A stretch of 64,000 bases of DNA from JBBRVW01 sp038246545 (lineage in GTDB: Bacteria; Actinomycetota; Actinomycetes; JACCUZ01), in contig JBBRVW010000025.1 of the NCBI GenBank assembly GCA_038246545.1, positions 1 to 64,000 on the forward strand, in the 5' to 3' direction. The notes under the pieces were generated by a model. That model did no database searches, had not been told where the DNA came from, and saw nothing but the letters and a program-made list of their open reading frames with translations. The translations under genes and the position numbers were made by a program. Numbering within the stretch: position 1 is the stretch's first letter; the number at the start of each line of letters is the position of its first letter. Below are positions 48,582 through 56,939 of this stretch, piece after piece.

Positions 48582-49268
48582 TCAGCCGCCGAACGCCTGC
48601 TGGTAGGCGGCGGTCAGCTGCGGGTCGGCCGGGCCGGAGAACCCGCAGCCGTTGACGGTGCCGTCGGTCGCGGCCACCAGGTACTGCGTGCCCCGGGTGA
48701 ACTCGACCCCGTCGAGGGCGACCGACGTATTACCGCCCGGCTGCGCGACGGTCACGACCTCCGCTCGCTGCTGAGCCGCGCTGCCGTTGTACCAGCGGTC
48801 CACGCTCAGGGTGACCTGCTCGTCCGTGACACCGGTGACGGTGCCGGCGAACGCGACCGGCATGTCGCGCAGGAACTGCACGTCGAACTGGATGCAGGAG
48901 CCGGACACGGGGCCGGCGCCGCCGGGCGCGGTGAGCGCGACGGGCAGGACCGTGGGGGCGGGGTGGTCTGCTCCGCGTAGCGAGAGCGCGCCGGCGACAC
49001 CGGCGGCGACGAGAACGAGCGCCGCGGCTGCCGCGAGCCAGCGGCCTGGACCGGACCGGTGCTCGTCGGGCACGAGCTGGTCGTCGGTGCCGCTGCTGGT
49101 GGTGGGGTTCTGGGTGGTGGCCATGATGAGCTCCTCGACGTGGGCCGCTGTCGGGTCCGGCGCGTGGGCGGGGCCACCCGGTCGGGTCGGGTCGAGGCCG
49201 GTGAGGCGGCCCCGCAGCGCGTTGTCGTCGCGCTGCCGGTCGCGGCCGTCCGGCTCGTGCCCGGTCAC
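48582..49268 (-). CDS. membrane-anchored partner of the adjacent sigma factor (anti-sigma-like)
   Basis: 228 residues. A cytoplasmic N-terminus of about 75 residues (LRGRLTGLDPTRPG..., VPDEHRSGPG) is followed by one membrane helix (WLAAAAALVLVAAGVAGALS) and an extracytoplasmic domain with two Cys (GSCIQF, VNGCGF) and LSVDRWYNGSAAQQ. The GTG at 49268 overlaps the sigma gene stop (GTGA), the usual sigma/anti-sigma arrangement. No zinc (ZAS) motif is visible, so the anti-sigma role rests on position and topology. Confidence 0.75.
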   Translation of the reverse strand: MTGHEPDGRDRQRDDNALRGRLTGLDPTRPGGPAHAPDPTAAHVEELIMATTQNPTTSSGTDDQLVPDEHRSGPGRWLAAAAALVLVAAGVAGALSLRGADHPAPTVLPVALTAPGGAGPVSGSCIQFDVQFLRDMPVAFAGTVTGVTDEQVTLSVDRWYNGSAAQQRAEVVTVAQPGGNTSVALDGVEFTRGTQYLVAATDGTVNGCGFSGPADPQLTAAYQQAFGG

Positions 49269-49882
49269 CGGGGTGCCTCCGTGTCTTCGTGCGGACCGTC
49301 CTGTCGAGCGGGTGTGTGTCCGGACGGCCCGGCAGTCTTTCCGGTGCGCTCCGGACCATCCGCCCCGTGGTCGTCGGTGGCGCCGAGCTGGTCCCGGAGC
49401 CGCTTGGTGGCGCGGTGCAGCCGGATGCTGGCGGCGTTCGCGGTGATGCCGAGAACGACTGCCATCTCGCGGGGCTCGAGCTGCTCCCACGCCCACAGCC
49501 GCAGGACGTCGCGATCGGTGCCGGACAGCGCGGCGAGCGCGGCGGACAGCGCCTGTTCGGGGCCGGCGTTCCCGCCGGTGGCCCAGACCGGCTCGGGATC
49601 GGGATGTGGCTGGGCGGCGAGACGGCGCAGCAGGCCGCGGCGACGTCCCTCGGCGCGACGAGCGTTCGCCAGGCAGCGGCGGGCGGCGCCGTAGCACCAC
49701 GGCAGCGCCGCGACGGCGGGGACGTCGTCGAGGCGGCGCCACATCACCAGCAGCGTGTCGGCGAGGACGTCGTCGACGGCGGTGGGATCGGTGCGGCGCG
49801 CCAGGTACCGGCGCAGCGGGGCGTACGTCGCCCGGGCGAGCACGTCGAAGCGTGCCCGCCGCTCGGCGTCGCCGGAGCTCAC
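49265..49882 (-). CDS. ECF-type RNA polymerase sigma factor
   Basis: 205 residues. Region 2: FDVLARATYAPLRRYLARR, AVDDVLADTLLVMWRRLDDV (core-binding and -10 recognition). Region 4: AALSGTDRDVLRLWAWEQLE, PREMAVVLGITANAASIRLHRATKRLR, an HTH for the -35. The C-terminal ~35 residues are polar and probably disordered. The GTG at 49882 is selected as the first residue before the conserved region. Paired with a membrane protein downstream by 4-base overlap; the inducing signal is unknown. Confidence 0.9.
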   Translation of the reverse strand: MSSGDAERRARFDVLARATYAPLRRYLARRTDPTAVDDVLADTLLVMWRRLDDVPAVAALPWCYGAARRCLANARRAEGRRRGLLRRLAAQPHPDPEPVWATGGNAGPEQALSAALAALSGTDRDVLRLWAWEQLEPREMAVVLGITANAASIRLHRATKRLRDQLGATDDHGADGPERTGKTAGPSGHTPARQDGPHEDTEAPR

Positions 49883-50002
49883 ACCCTCAGTGTGTCCGGC
49901 CACGGGTCGAGCCTTTCCTCGCCGCGCCCAGCCCGGAGTGGGTGGCGGGTGGTGCCCGGCGGCTGCGCCGCCGCCGGGCACCACCGACCGGTGGGCCGGC
50001 CG

Positions 50003-50767
50003 CTACGCCCAGGTGACGAACGTGACGACGGACTGGCCACCGAGGTCCCGCACGTACGTCGAGTGCCCCGCCGTCCGGGAGCCCTCGACGCGTGTGCCCC
50101 AGGTCGACTCGTCGTTGCCGACCTTCGGCTTCCCCGGCTTGGTGGGCGCCGACGCCCCGACCGTGCTGGTCGAGTCGAGGTGGGAGTAGATGTTCACCAG
50201 CTGGTCGTAGTCGTGCTGGTTGGGGTGCTGGTTGGTCGACGGGTCGTTCGTGTAGTCCATGCAGGTGCCCAGGTTCGGGTTGGTGAAGTTCTCGTCCTGG
50301 TGGTCGAGCCCGAACGTGTGCCCGATCTCCTGGCAGGTCACCAGCTGCCGGTAGGCCGGGGTGTTGTACTGCGCCTGGGCGAAGTAGGTGTCGTTGAGCT
50401 TGACCGAGCCCTGGGTGATGTGGGTGCCGCCGGTGACGCTGATGGACGCGATGCCGAGCCAGCCGGTGTTCCCGTACGCGGCGTTGCACACCTGGACCAT
50501 GCCGGCGGTCGCCTTGCAGGTGCGGGCGTTCCCGGGGCCGGCGACCACCTTCGTGTCGAGGACGGTGGACCTCGCCCAGTCCGTGGACGCCACCCCCAGG
50601 TAGGAGTCCCAGGCCGAGGTGACGTTGTCGCCGAGGGCGAGGGTGAACGGGTTCGCGGTGCGGGCCCAGTGGTAGCCGCCCCACGAGTGGTTGGCCTGAG
50701 CGGCAGCGGGGGTGAGCACGGTGGCCAGAGCCGCGGTGGCGGCGACGGCCAGGAGCTTGACACGCAT
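50003..50767 (-). CDS. secreted matrixin-like protein with altered zinc motif
   Basis: 254 residues with a signal peptide (KLLAVAATAALATVLTPAAAQA). The core resembles M10/matrixin metalloproteases: TYFAQAQYNTPAYRQLVTCQ, EIGHTFGLDHQDENF, and a Met-turn-like GTCMDY. The zinc motif reads QEIGHTFGLDH, that is HExxHxxGxxH with the first His replaced by Gln. The catalytic Glu and the other two His are kept. I have the impression that related actinobacterial proteins share the Gln, so it may be a feature of a subgroup. The C-terminal ~60 residues are an extra domain. Confidence 0.83.
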   Translation of the reverse strand: MRVKLLAVAATAALATVLTPAAAQANHSWGGYHWARTANPFTLALGDNVTSAWDSYLGVASTDWARSTVLDTKVVAGPGNARTCKATAGMVQVCNAAYGNTGWLGIASISVTGGTHITQGSVKLNDTYFAQAQYNTPAYRQLVTCQEIGHTFGLDHQDENFTNPNLGTCMDYTNDPSTNQHPNQHDYDQLVNIYSHLDSTSTVGASAPTKPGKPKVGNDESTWGTRVEGSRTAGHSTYVRDLGGQSVVTFVTWA

Positions 50768-50967
50768 GGGTCTCCTGGGTCGGGGTGTGGACGAAGTGGG
50801 GCAAATCTTGGCCGCCGCGCCCGAGGATGAGCAAGAGCTGACGCGTAAAGAGTCAGCCATTCCCGTGGCCGGTCGGCGCACCCGGAGTGCGACGATGACG
50901 CACCTCGTCCGACGGCGGACCAGGGCGGGACCGTGTCCGGCCACGCCCTCCACACCCAAGGACATCC

Positions 50968-51389
50968 GTGCGCTTCCTCGGCAACATCCTCTGGTTGCTC
51001 ATCGCCGGCCTGTGGCTGTCCCTCGGCTACGTCGTCGCCGGCACATCAACTGCCTGTTCATCATCACCATCCCGTTCGGCATCGCGAGCTTCCGGCTCGC
51101 CGGCTACGCCCTGTGGCCGTTCGGCCGCACCGTCGTCGCCAAGCCCTCGGCCGGTGTGGCCAGCGGCATCGGCAACGTCATCTGGTTCGTCGTCTCCGGC
51201 GTGTGGCTGGCCATCGGACACGTCATCGCCGGCGTCATCCTGTGCGTGACCGTCATCGGCATCCCGTTCGGCATCGCGAGCTTCAGGATGGCCGGCCTCG
51301 CGCTGTTCCCGCTGGGCAAGGACATCGTGCCGGCCCGCTACGCACACCAGGCCGCACCCGGTACGCAGGTCGTAGCCCCGCAGCACTGA
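50968..51389 (+). pseudogene. yccF: YccF-family membrane protein with one frameshift
   Basis: MRFLGNILWLLIAGLWLSLG and YVVAG lie in one frame and INCLFIITIPFGIASFRLAG with the rest in the next; together they rebuild YccF, which has two DUF307 repeats (NILWLL.AG...; NVIWFVVSGVWLAIGHVIAG, ILCVTVIGIPFGIASFRMAG). The break at about 51040 fits loss of one T (GGCATCATCAAC read as GGCACATCAAC). YccF function is unknown. Everything else is intact, so sequence error is plausible. Confidence 0.82.
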
Positions 51390-51937
51390 CTCGGCCACCC
51401 GCGCGGCCCGCGCAGTAGGCGCCGCCGACCTGGACTGCTGGACACCGACCGGTTCCACCCCGTCGGCCCGTCGTCGACACTGCCTCGCGTGCCGGTCGGC
51501 CGACCCAGGTCGTCAGCTCCTGGGCCGTTCCCACTTCGGGTCGTCCATCAAACCAGGATCGAGGCGGGTCGCGGGACGGTGCGGTGACGTAGGCACGAGC
51601 GACCGCCCCTCCCAAGGTGTGGCCGTCGGCAGCAGAGGACACCCGCCCGACCTGCTCGCCGTCCCGGAAGACGGGCCGGCCCTGCGCAGTGCGGTCAGAC
51701 CGCGCTGGTCGACCTGTGACGTCAGCGGCTCCGCCGTCCCGCCTGACCTGGTGCTTCGGGGAGCAGCGCGGGGCTCCGCACGGCCGCCCGGTCGTGCCGC
51801 GGACTGCACGACGCAGCAGTCGGACGGCGCGTCGCCGAAGGTCCTTGCCAAATGTTACCGGCGAGTAGCATCATGTTGTTACTGACGGGTAGGAAACCGT
51901 CGTCCGGTCACGTCGTACGGAAGGGCGCGCCCCCACC
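51390..51937. other. intergenic region with no convincing gene
   Basis: 548 bases. Open frames exist on both strands but they are Arg/Pro/Ser-rich, lack ribosome sites and show no recognisable domain. The only structured part is the operator pair at 51855-51891 before the acyl-CoA dehydrogenase. Bases 51390-51840 show nothing I can interpret. Confidence 0.6.
51855..51891 (+). promoter_or_regulatory. paired operator-like repeats before the acyl-CoA dehydrogenase
   Basis: TTACCGGCGAGTA (51855-51867) and TTACTGACGGGTA (51879-51891) are direct repeats, 24 bp apart, each an imperfect palindrome (TTAC...GTA). They lie 47-83 bases upstream of the start in an AT-richer stretch. TetR-type regulators of fatty-acid breakdown in actinomycetes bind TTAC/GTAA-armed sites, so lipid-responsive control is likely. 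Confidence 0.65.
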
Positions 51938-53779
51938 ATGGGCCACTACAAGAGCAACCTGCGCGACATCGAGTTCACCCTCTTCGAGGTCCTGGGGCGC
52001 CAGAAGATGCTCGGCACCGGTCCCTACGCCGAGGTCGACGAGGACACCGCGCGCAGCATCCTCGACGAGGTCGAGCGACTCGCGAGCGGCCCGCTGGCCG
52101 CCTCCCTGCTCGCGTCCGACCGCAACCCACCGGTCTACGACCCGGCCACCCGCTCGGTGACGATGCCCGAGGAGTTCAGGAAGAGCTACCAGGCCTACAT
52201 GGACGCCGAGTGGTGGCGGATGGACCTGCCGGAGGAGCTCGGCGGCACCGTCGTCCCGCCCTCGCTGCGCTGGGCCGTGGCCGAGCTGATCCTCGGCTCC
52301 AACCCGGCCGTGCACATGTACGCCTCGGGCATGGCGTTCGCCCACGTGGTCCACCGGCTCGGCACCCCGGAGCAGCGCAAGGTCGCCGAGCGGATGGTCG
52401 AGGGCCGCTGGGGCGCGACCATGGTGCTGACCGAGCCCGATGCCGGCTCCGACGTCGGTGCCGGCCGCACGAAGGCGATCGAGCAGGCCGACGGCACCTG
52501 GCACATCGAGGGCGTGAAGCGCTTCATCACCTCGGCCGAGCACGACATGTCCGAGAACATCGTGCACCTGGTGCTGGCCCGCCGCGAGGGCGCCGGACCC
52601 GGCACCAAGGGTCTCTCGCTGTTCATCGTGCCGAAGTTCCACTTCGACTGGGACACCGGCGCGCTGGGCGAGCGCAACGGCGCCTACGTCACCAACGTCG
52701 AGCACAAGATGGGCCTCAAGGCCTCCACCACCTGCGAGGTCACCTTCGGCGAGAACGAGCCGGCCGTCGGCTGGCTCGTGGGCGAGGTGCACGACGGCAT
52801 CGCGCAGATGTTCAAGATCATCGAGTTCGCGCGGATGATGGTCGGCACCAAGGCGATCGCCACGCTGTCCACCGGCTACCTCAACGCCCTCGAGTACGCC
52901 AAGACCCGCCAGCAGGGGCCGGACCTCACCCAGATGACCAACAAGGCGGCGCCGCGCGTCACCATCACCCACCACCCGGACGTGCGCCGGTCGCTGATGA
53001 CCCAGAAGGCCTACGCCGAGGGCATGCGCGCCCTGGCGCTCTACACCGCATCGATCCAGGACGAGGTCGCCCTCGCCGAGCACGCCGGCGACCAGGGCGA
53101 CGCGTACGACCTGGCCGTACGCCTCAACGACCTGCTGCTCCCGATCGTCAAGGGGTACGGCTCGGAGAAGTCCTACGAGCTGCTCGGCTCGCAGTCGCTG
53201 CAGACCTTCGGCGGGTCCGGCTACCTGCAGGACTACCCGCTCGAGCAGTACATCCGCGACGCCAAGATCGACACCCTCTACGAGGGCACCACCGCGATCC
53301 AGGGGATGGACTTCTTCTTCCGCAAGATCGTGCGGGACAAGGGCCAGGCGCTGACCAAGCTGATGACCGACATCCAGGAGTTCGCGAAGGGCGACGAGGG
53401 CAACGGCGCCCTCCAGGCCGAGCGCGACCTGCTGGCCAAGGCGCTCGAGGACGTGCAGGCCATCGTCGGCACGATGGTCGGCTCGCTGACCGCCTCCGCC
53501 GAGGAGGTCACCAACATCTACAAGGTCGGCCAGAACACCACCCGGCTGCTGCTCGCCTGTGGCGACCTCGTCGTGGCGTGGCTGCTGCTGCGCCAGGCCG
53601 CCGTCGCCACCCGCGCGCTGGAGGCGGGCGCCACCGGCAAGGACGCGGCGTTCTACCAGGGGAAGGTCGCGGCGGCCCGGTTCTTCGCCGCCCAGGTGCT
53701 GCCGCTGCTCACCGCGCAGAAGGCGGTCGCCGAGAGCATCGACAACTCCCTCATGGACCTGCCGGAGGACGCCTTCTAG
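51938..53779 (+). CDS. acyl-CoA dehydrogenase, FadE5-like
   Basis: 613 residues, the long actinobacterial form close in size and motifs to FadE5. The N-terminus GHYKSNLRDIEFTLFEVLGR is diagnostic. MVLTEPDAGSDVGAGRTKA is the FAD site, KRFITSAEHD, KMGLKASTTCEVTF, and GYGSEKSYELLGSQSLQTFG/GSGYLQDYPLEQYIRDAKID carry the active-site region and YEGTTAIQG the C-terminal signature. A long C-terminal helical domain (about 470-610) dimerises. It performs the first step of beta-oxidation with broad chain-length range. Probably under control of the paired upstream operators. Confidence 0.95.
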   Translation: MGHYKSNLRDIEFTLFEVLGRQKMLGTGPYAEVDEDTARSILDEVERLASGPLAASLLASDRNPPVYDPATRSVTMPEEFRKSYQAYMDAEWWRMDLPEELGGTVVPPSLRWAVAELILGSNPAVHMYASGMAFAHVVHRLGTPEQRKVAERMVEGRWGATMVLTEPDAGSDVGAGRTKAIEQADGTWHIEGVKRFITSAEHDMSENIVHLVLARREGAGPGTKGLSLFIVPKFHFDWDTGALGERNGAYVTNVEHKMGLKASTTCEVTFGENEPAVGWLVGEVHDGIAQMFKIIEFARMMVGTKAIATLSTGYLNALEYAKTRQQGPDLTQMTNKAAPRVTITHHPDVRRSLMTQKAYAEGMRALALYTASIQDEVALAEHAGDQGDAYDLAVRLNDLLLPIVKGYGSEKSYELLGSQSLQTFGGSGYLQDYPLEQYIRDAKIDTLYEGTTAIQGMDFFFRKIVRDKGQALTKLMTDIQEFAKGDEGNGALQAERDLLAKALEDVQAIVGTMVGSLTASAEEVTNIYKVGQNTTRLLLACGDLVVAWLLLRQAAVATRALEAGATGKDAAFYQGKVAAARFFAAQVLPLLTAQKAVAESIDNSLMDLPEDAF

Positions 53780-53971
53780 CGCAGCCCGTCGACCCCGGAC
53801 GGCAGCGTCGACACGCCAGATCGTCCGCTACGGGGGGTTTTGTCCCGCGTCCGATCGGGTGCAGCCGGTGTGCGAGCGCCCGTCCCGGGTACCACTGCTC
53901 CCAGCGGCCGTCACCCGTCGGTTGCCCGGCTCGTCAGCCGCGCTCCCCGCGCACCACACCTGGAGGAACCC

Positions 53972-54190
53972 ATGGGCATCGGGGTCAGCATCTTCCTCAT
54001 CGCCGTCGGCGCCATCCTCGCCTTCGCCGTGAACACGACCGTCTCCGGTCTCGACATCAACGTGATCGGCTACATCCTCATGATCGTCGGGGTGCTCGGT
54101 CTGATCATGACTGCGTTCATCTGGGGCCCGCGCAACCGCGCCCGGGGTGACGTGGTCGAAGAGCGCCGCGTCTACGACGACCGCGTCTAG
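53972..54190 (+). CDS. DUF6458-like small membrane protein, copy 1
   Basis: 72 residues with two helices: VSIFLIAVGAILAFAVNTTV and NVIGYILMIVGVLGLIMTAF, then a basic-acidic tail EERRVYDDRV. The pattern (GIGVSIFLIAVGAILAFAV.....D.N.IGYILM.VG) matches DUF6458. TGGAGGAACC upstream is a strong ribosome site. A hairpin follows the stop. Function unknown. Confidence 0.85.
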   Translation: MGIGVSIFLIAVGAILAFAVNTTVSGLDINVIGYILMIVGVLGLIMTAFIWGPRNRARGDVVEERRVYDDRV

Positions 54191-54210
54191 CCGCACCGCA
54201 CGGAGCTCGC

Positions 54211-54243
54211 CGGCCGGTGACCCGCACGTCGGGTCACCGGCCG
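54211..54243 (+). terminator. 14-bp hairpin between two small membrane genes
   Basis: CGGCCGGTGACCCG (54211-54224) pairs perfectly with CGGGTCACCGGCCG (54230-54243) across a 5-base loop, 20 bases after the stop of copy 1. It should terminate or attenuate transcription into copy 2. Confidence 0.7.
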
Positions 54244-54275
54244 CAGCACGTCCGGAACTCGGAAAGGAGCAGCCC

Positions 54276-54623
54276 ATGACACGCCGGCGCGACCGCCGGG
54301 GCGGTCCACGGGTCGGCCGAGGGTCGATCAGCACCGCGCTCGTCCTCATGGCCGTGGGCGGCGTGCTCGCCATCGGAGTCAACCCGCCCACCGTCGTCGA
54401 GAAGTACCTCGACCTGCTGGACCTCGGTCTGATCCTGGTCTGGTCCGGCATCCTGCTCGTCGTGATGGAGGTCGTCATGACCCGACGGCCGCGCTCGGCC
54501 CGTCGGCCGCGCCGCTCGGCCTGGGACGACCGCACCGACCAGTGGTACGAGCAGGACGTCCACCGGCCGGGCTACGCCGGCTGGACGACGAGGCTGCCCA
54601 CCGTGCGCGACGAGGGTCGCTGA
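54276..54623 (+). CDS. DUF6458-like small membrane protein, copy 2
   Basis: 115 residues: basic N-terminus (TRRRDRRGGPRVGRG), two helices (STALVLMAVGGVLAIGVNPP, GLILVWSGILLVVMEVVM) and a basic C-terminal tail with WYEQDVHRPGYAGWTTRLPT. It resembles its upstream neighbour in layout only. AAAGGAGCAGCCC upstream gives a strong ribosome site. Function unknown. Confidence 0.75.
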   Translation: MTRRRDRRGGPRVGRGSISTALVLMAVGGVLAIGVNPPTVVEKYLDLLDLGLILVWSGILLVVMEVVMTRRPRSARRPRRSAWDDRTDQWYEQDVHRPGYAGWTTRLPTVRDEGR

Positions 54624-54728
54624 CCGCCGAGTACGCCGACAGCTGGTACGCCGACGCGACGTAGAGCGTCGCCTCAGCCGCACCGATGCAGCGCGCCTCG
54701 CTCCCGAAGGCACCCGGAGGTCGTTGCT

Positions 54729-56330
54729 GTGGGGGATGGTCGAACGGTTCCGTGTGACCGCAGGCGCTGGCAGGCTCGGCCCGTTCTGGCGCGCGCGCTG
54801 TCATTGAGTGTGTTCGTGGTCCCGGTCGGCGGGTCCTACCTCGTCACGCGCCTCGCGGCACCGTTCGTCACCGACCTGCCGATGGCCGGTCGGATCATCG
54901 CCCTGGGCGTCCTGGCACTCGTCGTGGGCCTCACGGCGGAACGGATCTTCCGCCGGGTCCTCCCACTCGTCGCGCTCCTGCGGATGACGATGCTGTTCCC
55001 GGACCACGCACCTTCGCGGTTCAAGCTGGCGCGGGCGGCCGGTCACACCCGGATCCTCGAGGAACGGGCACGCACCCATCCCGGCGAGACGGCCGGTGAC
55101 GCCGCGACGCGCATCCTCGGACTTCTGACCGCGCTGGGCGCGCACGACCGGCGTACCCGCGGCCACTCCGAGCGGGTCCGGGTCTTCACCGACGTCGCCG
55201 CCGCCGAGCTGCACCTGCCCGCGGGGGCGCGCGACCGGCTGCGCTGGGCGGCGCTGCTCCACGACCTCGGCAAGATCGGCGTCCCCGCGGTCGTGCTCAA
55301 CAAGCCAGCCAGCCTCGATTCCGACGAGTGGGACTCGATCCGCCGCCACCCCGATCAGGGTGCGGTGCTGGCCGCCCCGTTGATGGCGTGGCTCGGCGAG
55401 TGGGGCGCCGCGATCCCCCAGCACCACGAACGGGTCGACGGCAAGGGCTACCCGCTCGGCCTGGCCGGCCACGAGATCGCGCTGGCAGGACGGATCGTCG
55501 CGGTCGCCGACGTCTTCGAGGTCATGACCGCGGCACGCAGCTACAAGCGGCCGATGTCGGTCGCGGCGGCCCGCCGCGAGCTGGCCGACGCGGCCGGGAC
55601 GCAGCTGGACTCCGCCGTCGTGCGCGCGTTTCTCGGTGCCAGCCTGCCGCGCGTGCTGTGGGCGGTGGGACCGCTGGCGCTCCTGATGAACCTCCCGTTC
55701 CTGCGCCAGCTCGCCGAGGCCGGCCGGGTCGTCGAGCAGGTCGGCAGCACCGCCGCGGGTCAGGCCGCCACGGTGGCCGTCGCAGCGACGACCGCGGCGG
55801 TCCTTGCCGTGCCGGCGGCAAGCCCGGTCGTGTTCGCCGATCACGACGTCCCCCAGCCGCGCAACCAGGGCCACACCTCAGTTCTCGGTGCCTCGGGCGG
55901 GGCGGCACCGTCGGCCACCGCGCATCCGGCCAGCCTGAGGTCGCCTCCGGCCGGCCCGGACTCTCGTCGTAGCCCGCGACCGGGCGATGCGGCCACCGGG
56001 CCGACGTCGTTCGCCAGCACGGCCGCAGGCCGGGTCCCTGCCCTGCCCGGTCGCGCGAGCCTTCCCGAAGCACCCGGGCCGTCGACCGAGCCGGTCGCCG
56101 GGACACCGTCCGTGCCGGCAGTGCCCGCGTCGTCGACGGTGCCAGACGTACTGGTCAGGGCGAGCGAGCGTCAGCGCGTCCCACGCCTGAGCCCTCCACG
56201 TCGACAGCGCCGGTACCAGTCCCCGGCATCGCGCCGGTCTCGTTGGGGACCGCCGCCAACTTCGCGGTGCTCGCCGGGTCGGCGATCACGAACACCGGCC
56301 CCACCGCGATCACCGGCTCGATCGGGCTGA
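54729..56330 (+). CDS. HD-GYP c-di-GMP phosphodiesterase, membrane-bound, C-terminus likely frameshifted
   Basis: N-terminal helices (ALSLSVFVVPVGGSYLVT, IIALGVLALVVGLTAERIF), a linker, then the HD-GYP domain (about 130-290): AHDRRTRGHSERVRVF, LLHDLGKIGVPAVVLNKP, RRHPDQGAVLAAPL, PQHHERVDGKGYPLGLAG, VADVFEVMTAARSYKRP. The metal ligands and GYP are intact. A further helix (AATVAVAATTAAVLAVPAASPVVFA) leads to a Pro/Ser/Ala-rich stalk. After about 56150 the frame turns Arg-rich, while the frame one base back continues the stalk style into a DUF3494 domain. The frame as it stands ends at 56330. Confidence 0.87.
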   Translation: MGDGRTVPCDRRRWQARPVLARALSLSVFVVPVGGSYLVTRLAAPFVTDLPMAGRIIALGVLALVVGLTAERIFRRVLPLVALLRMTMLFPDHAPSRFKLARAAGHTRILEERARTHPGETAGDAATRILGLLTALGAHDRRTRGHSERVRVFTDVAAAELHLPAGARDRLRWAALLHDLGKIGVPAVVLNKPASLDSDEWDSIRRHPDQGAVLAAPLMAWLGEWGAAIPQHHERVDGKGYPLGLAGHEIALAGRIVAVADVFEVMTAARSYKRPMSVAAARRELADAAGTQLDSAVVRAFLGASLPRVLWAVGPLALLMNLPFLRQLAEAGRVVEQVGSTAAGQAATVAVAATTAAVLAVPAASPVVFADHDVPQPRNQGHTSVLGASGGAAPSATAHPASLRSPPAGPDSRRSPRPGDAATGPTSFASTAAGRVPALPGRASLPEAPGPSTEPVAGTPSVPAVPASSTVPDVLVRASERQRVPRLSPPRRQRRYQSPASRRSRWGPPPTSRCSPGRRSRTPAPPRSPARSG

Positions 56331-56851
56331 GCCCGGGCACGTCGGTGACCGGGTTCCCGACCGCCCCGACCAACGGCACCATCAACCCTGCAGACGGCGT
56401 CGCGTCGCAGGCGAAGACCGACCTGGCCGGCGCGTACGACGCCGCCGCGAGCCGGGCGACCACCGCCACGATCCCGACCGGGCTCGGCGGTACCACCCGG
56501 ACGCCGGGGGTGTACGACTCGGCTTCGGGGACGTTCGAGCTCACCGGAACCGTGACCCTGGACGCGAAGGGCGACCCGAACGCCGTTTTCATCTTCAAGG
56601 CTGCGTCCACACTCGTGACGGCGTCCGCCAGCCGGGTGAACCTGGTCAACGGTGCGCGCGCGGCCAACGTGTTCTGGCAGGTCGGCAGCTCGGCGACGCC
56701 CGGGACCTACTCGGTCCTCCGTGGCAACGTCCTGGCTCTGACGTCGATCACGGTCACGACAGGGGCGACGGTGGACGGCAGGATGCTGGCCCGCAACGGC
56801 GCGGTCACGCTGGACAGCGACATGATCACCCGCACGCCGGGAGGCCAGTAG
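56243..56851 (+). CDS. DUF3494 ice-binding/adhesin-like domain, probably the C-terminus of the HD-GYP protein
   Basis: About 200 residues matching DUF3494: TAANFAVLAGSAITNTGPTA, ITGSIGLSPGTS, TTRTPGVYDSASGTFELTGT, NAVFIFKAASTLVTA, NVFWQVGSSATPGTY, and TGATVDGRMLARNGAVTLDS. The family forms a beta-solenoid that binds ice or acts as an adhesin. In this frame the sequence extends upstream as PSTSTAPVPVPGIAPVS with no start codon, ribosome site or signal peptide; the nominal TTG at 56243 is inside the domain. Joining it to the HD-GYP stalk needs the loss of one base at about 56150-56180. Confidence 0.8.
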   Translation: MGTAANFAVLAGSAITNTGPTAITGSIGLSPGTSVTGFPTAPTNGTINPADGVASQAKTDLAGAYDAAASRATTATIPTGLGGTTRTPGVYDSASGTFELTGTVTLDAKGDPNAVFIFKAASTLVTASASRVNLVNGARAANVFWQVGSSATPGTYSVLRGNVLALTSITVTTGATVDGRMLARNGAVTLDSDMITRTPGGQ

Positions 56852-56939
56852 CCCGAGGGGCGGGCGTCGCCGTCGGCCGCTCGCCTCGCGGATCGGGGGA
56901 CCACGACGCCTTCGCGTGCCATCCGGCCTGACGAGCGGC

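Noticed and set aside
51283..51851. Two minus-strand frames of about 115 codons before the acyl-CoA dehydrogenase
   Set aside because: No ribosome site, no recognisable domain, Arg/Pro/Ser-rich; treated as intergenic.
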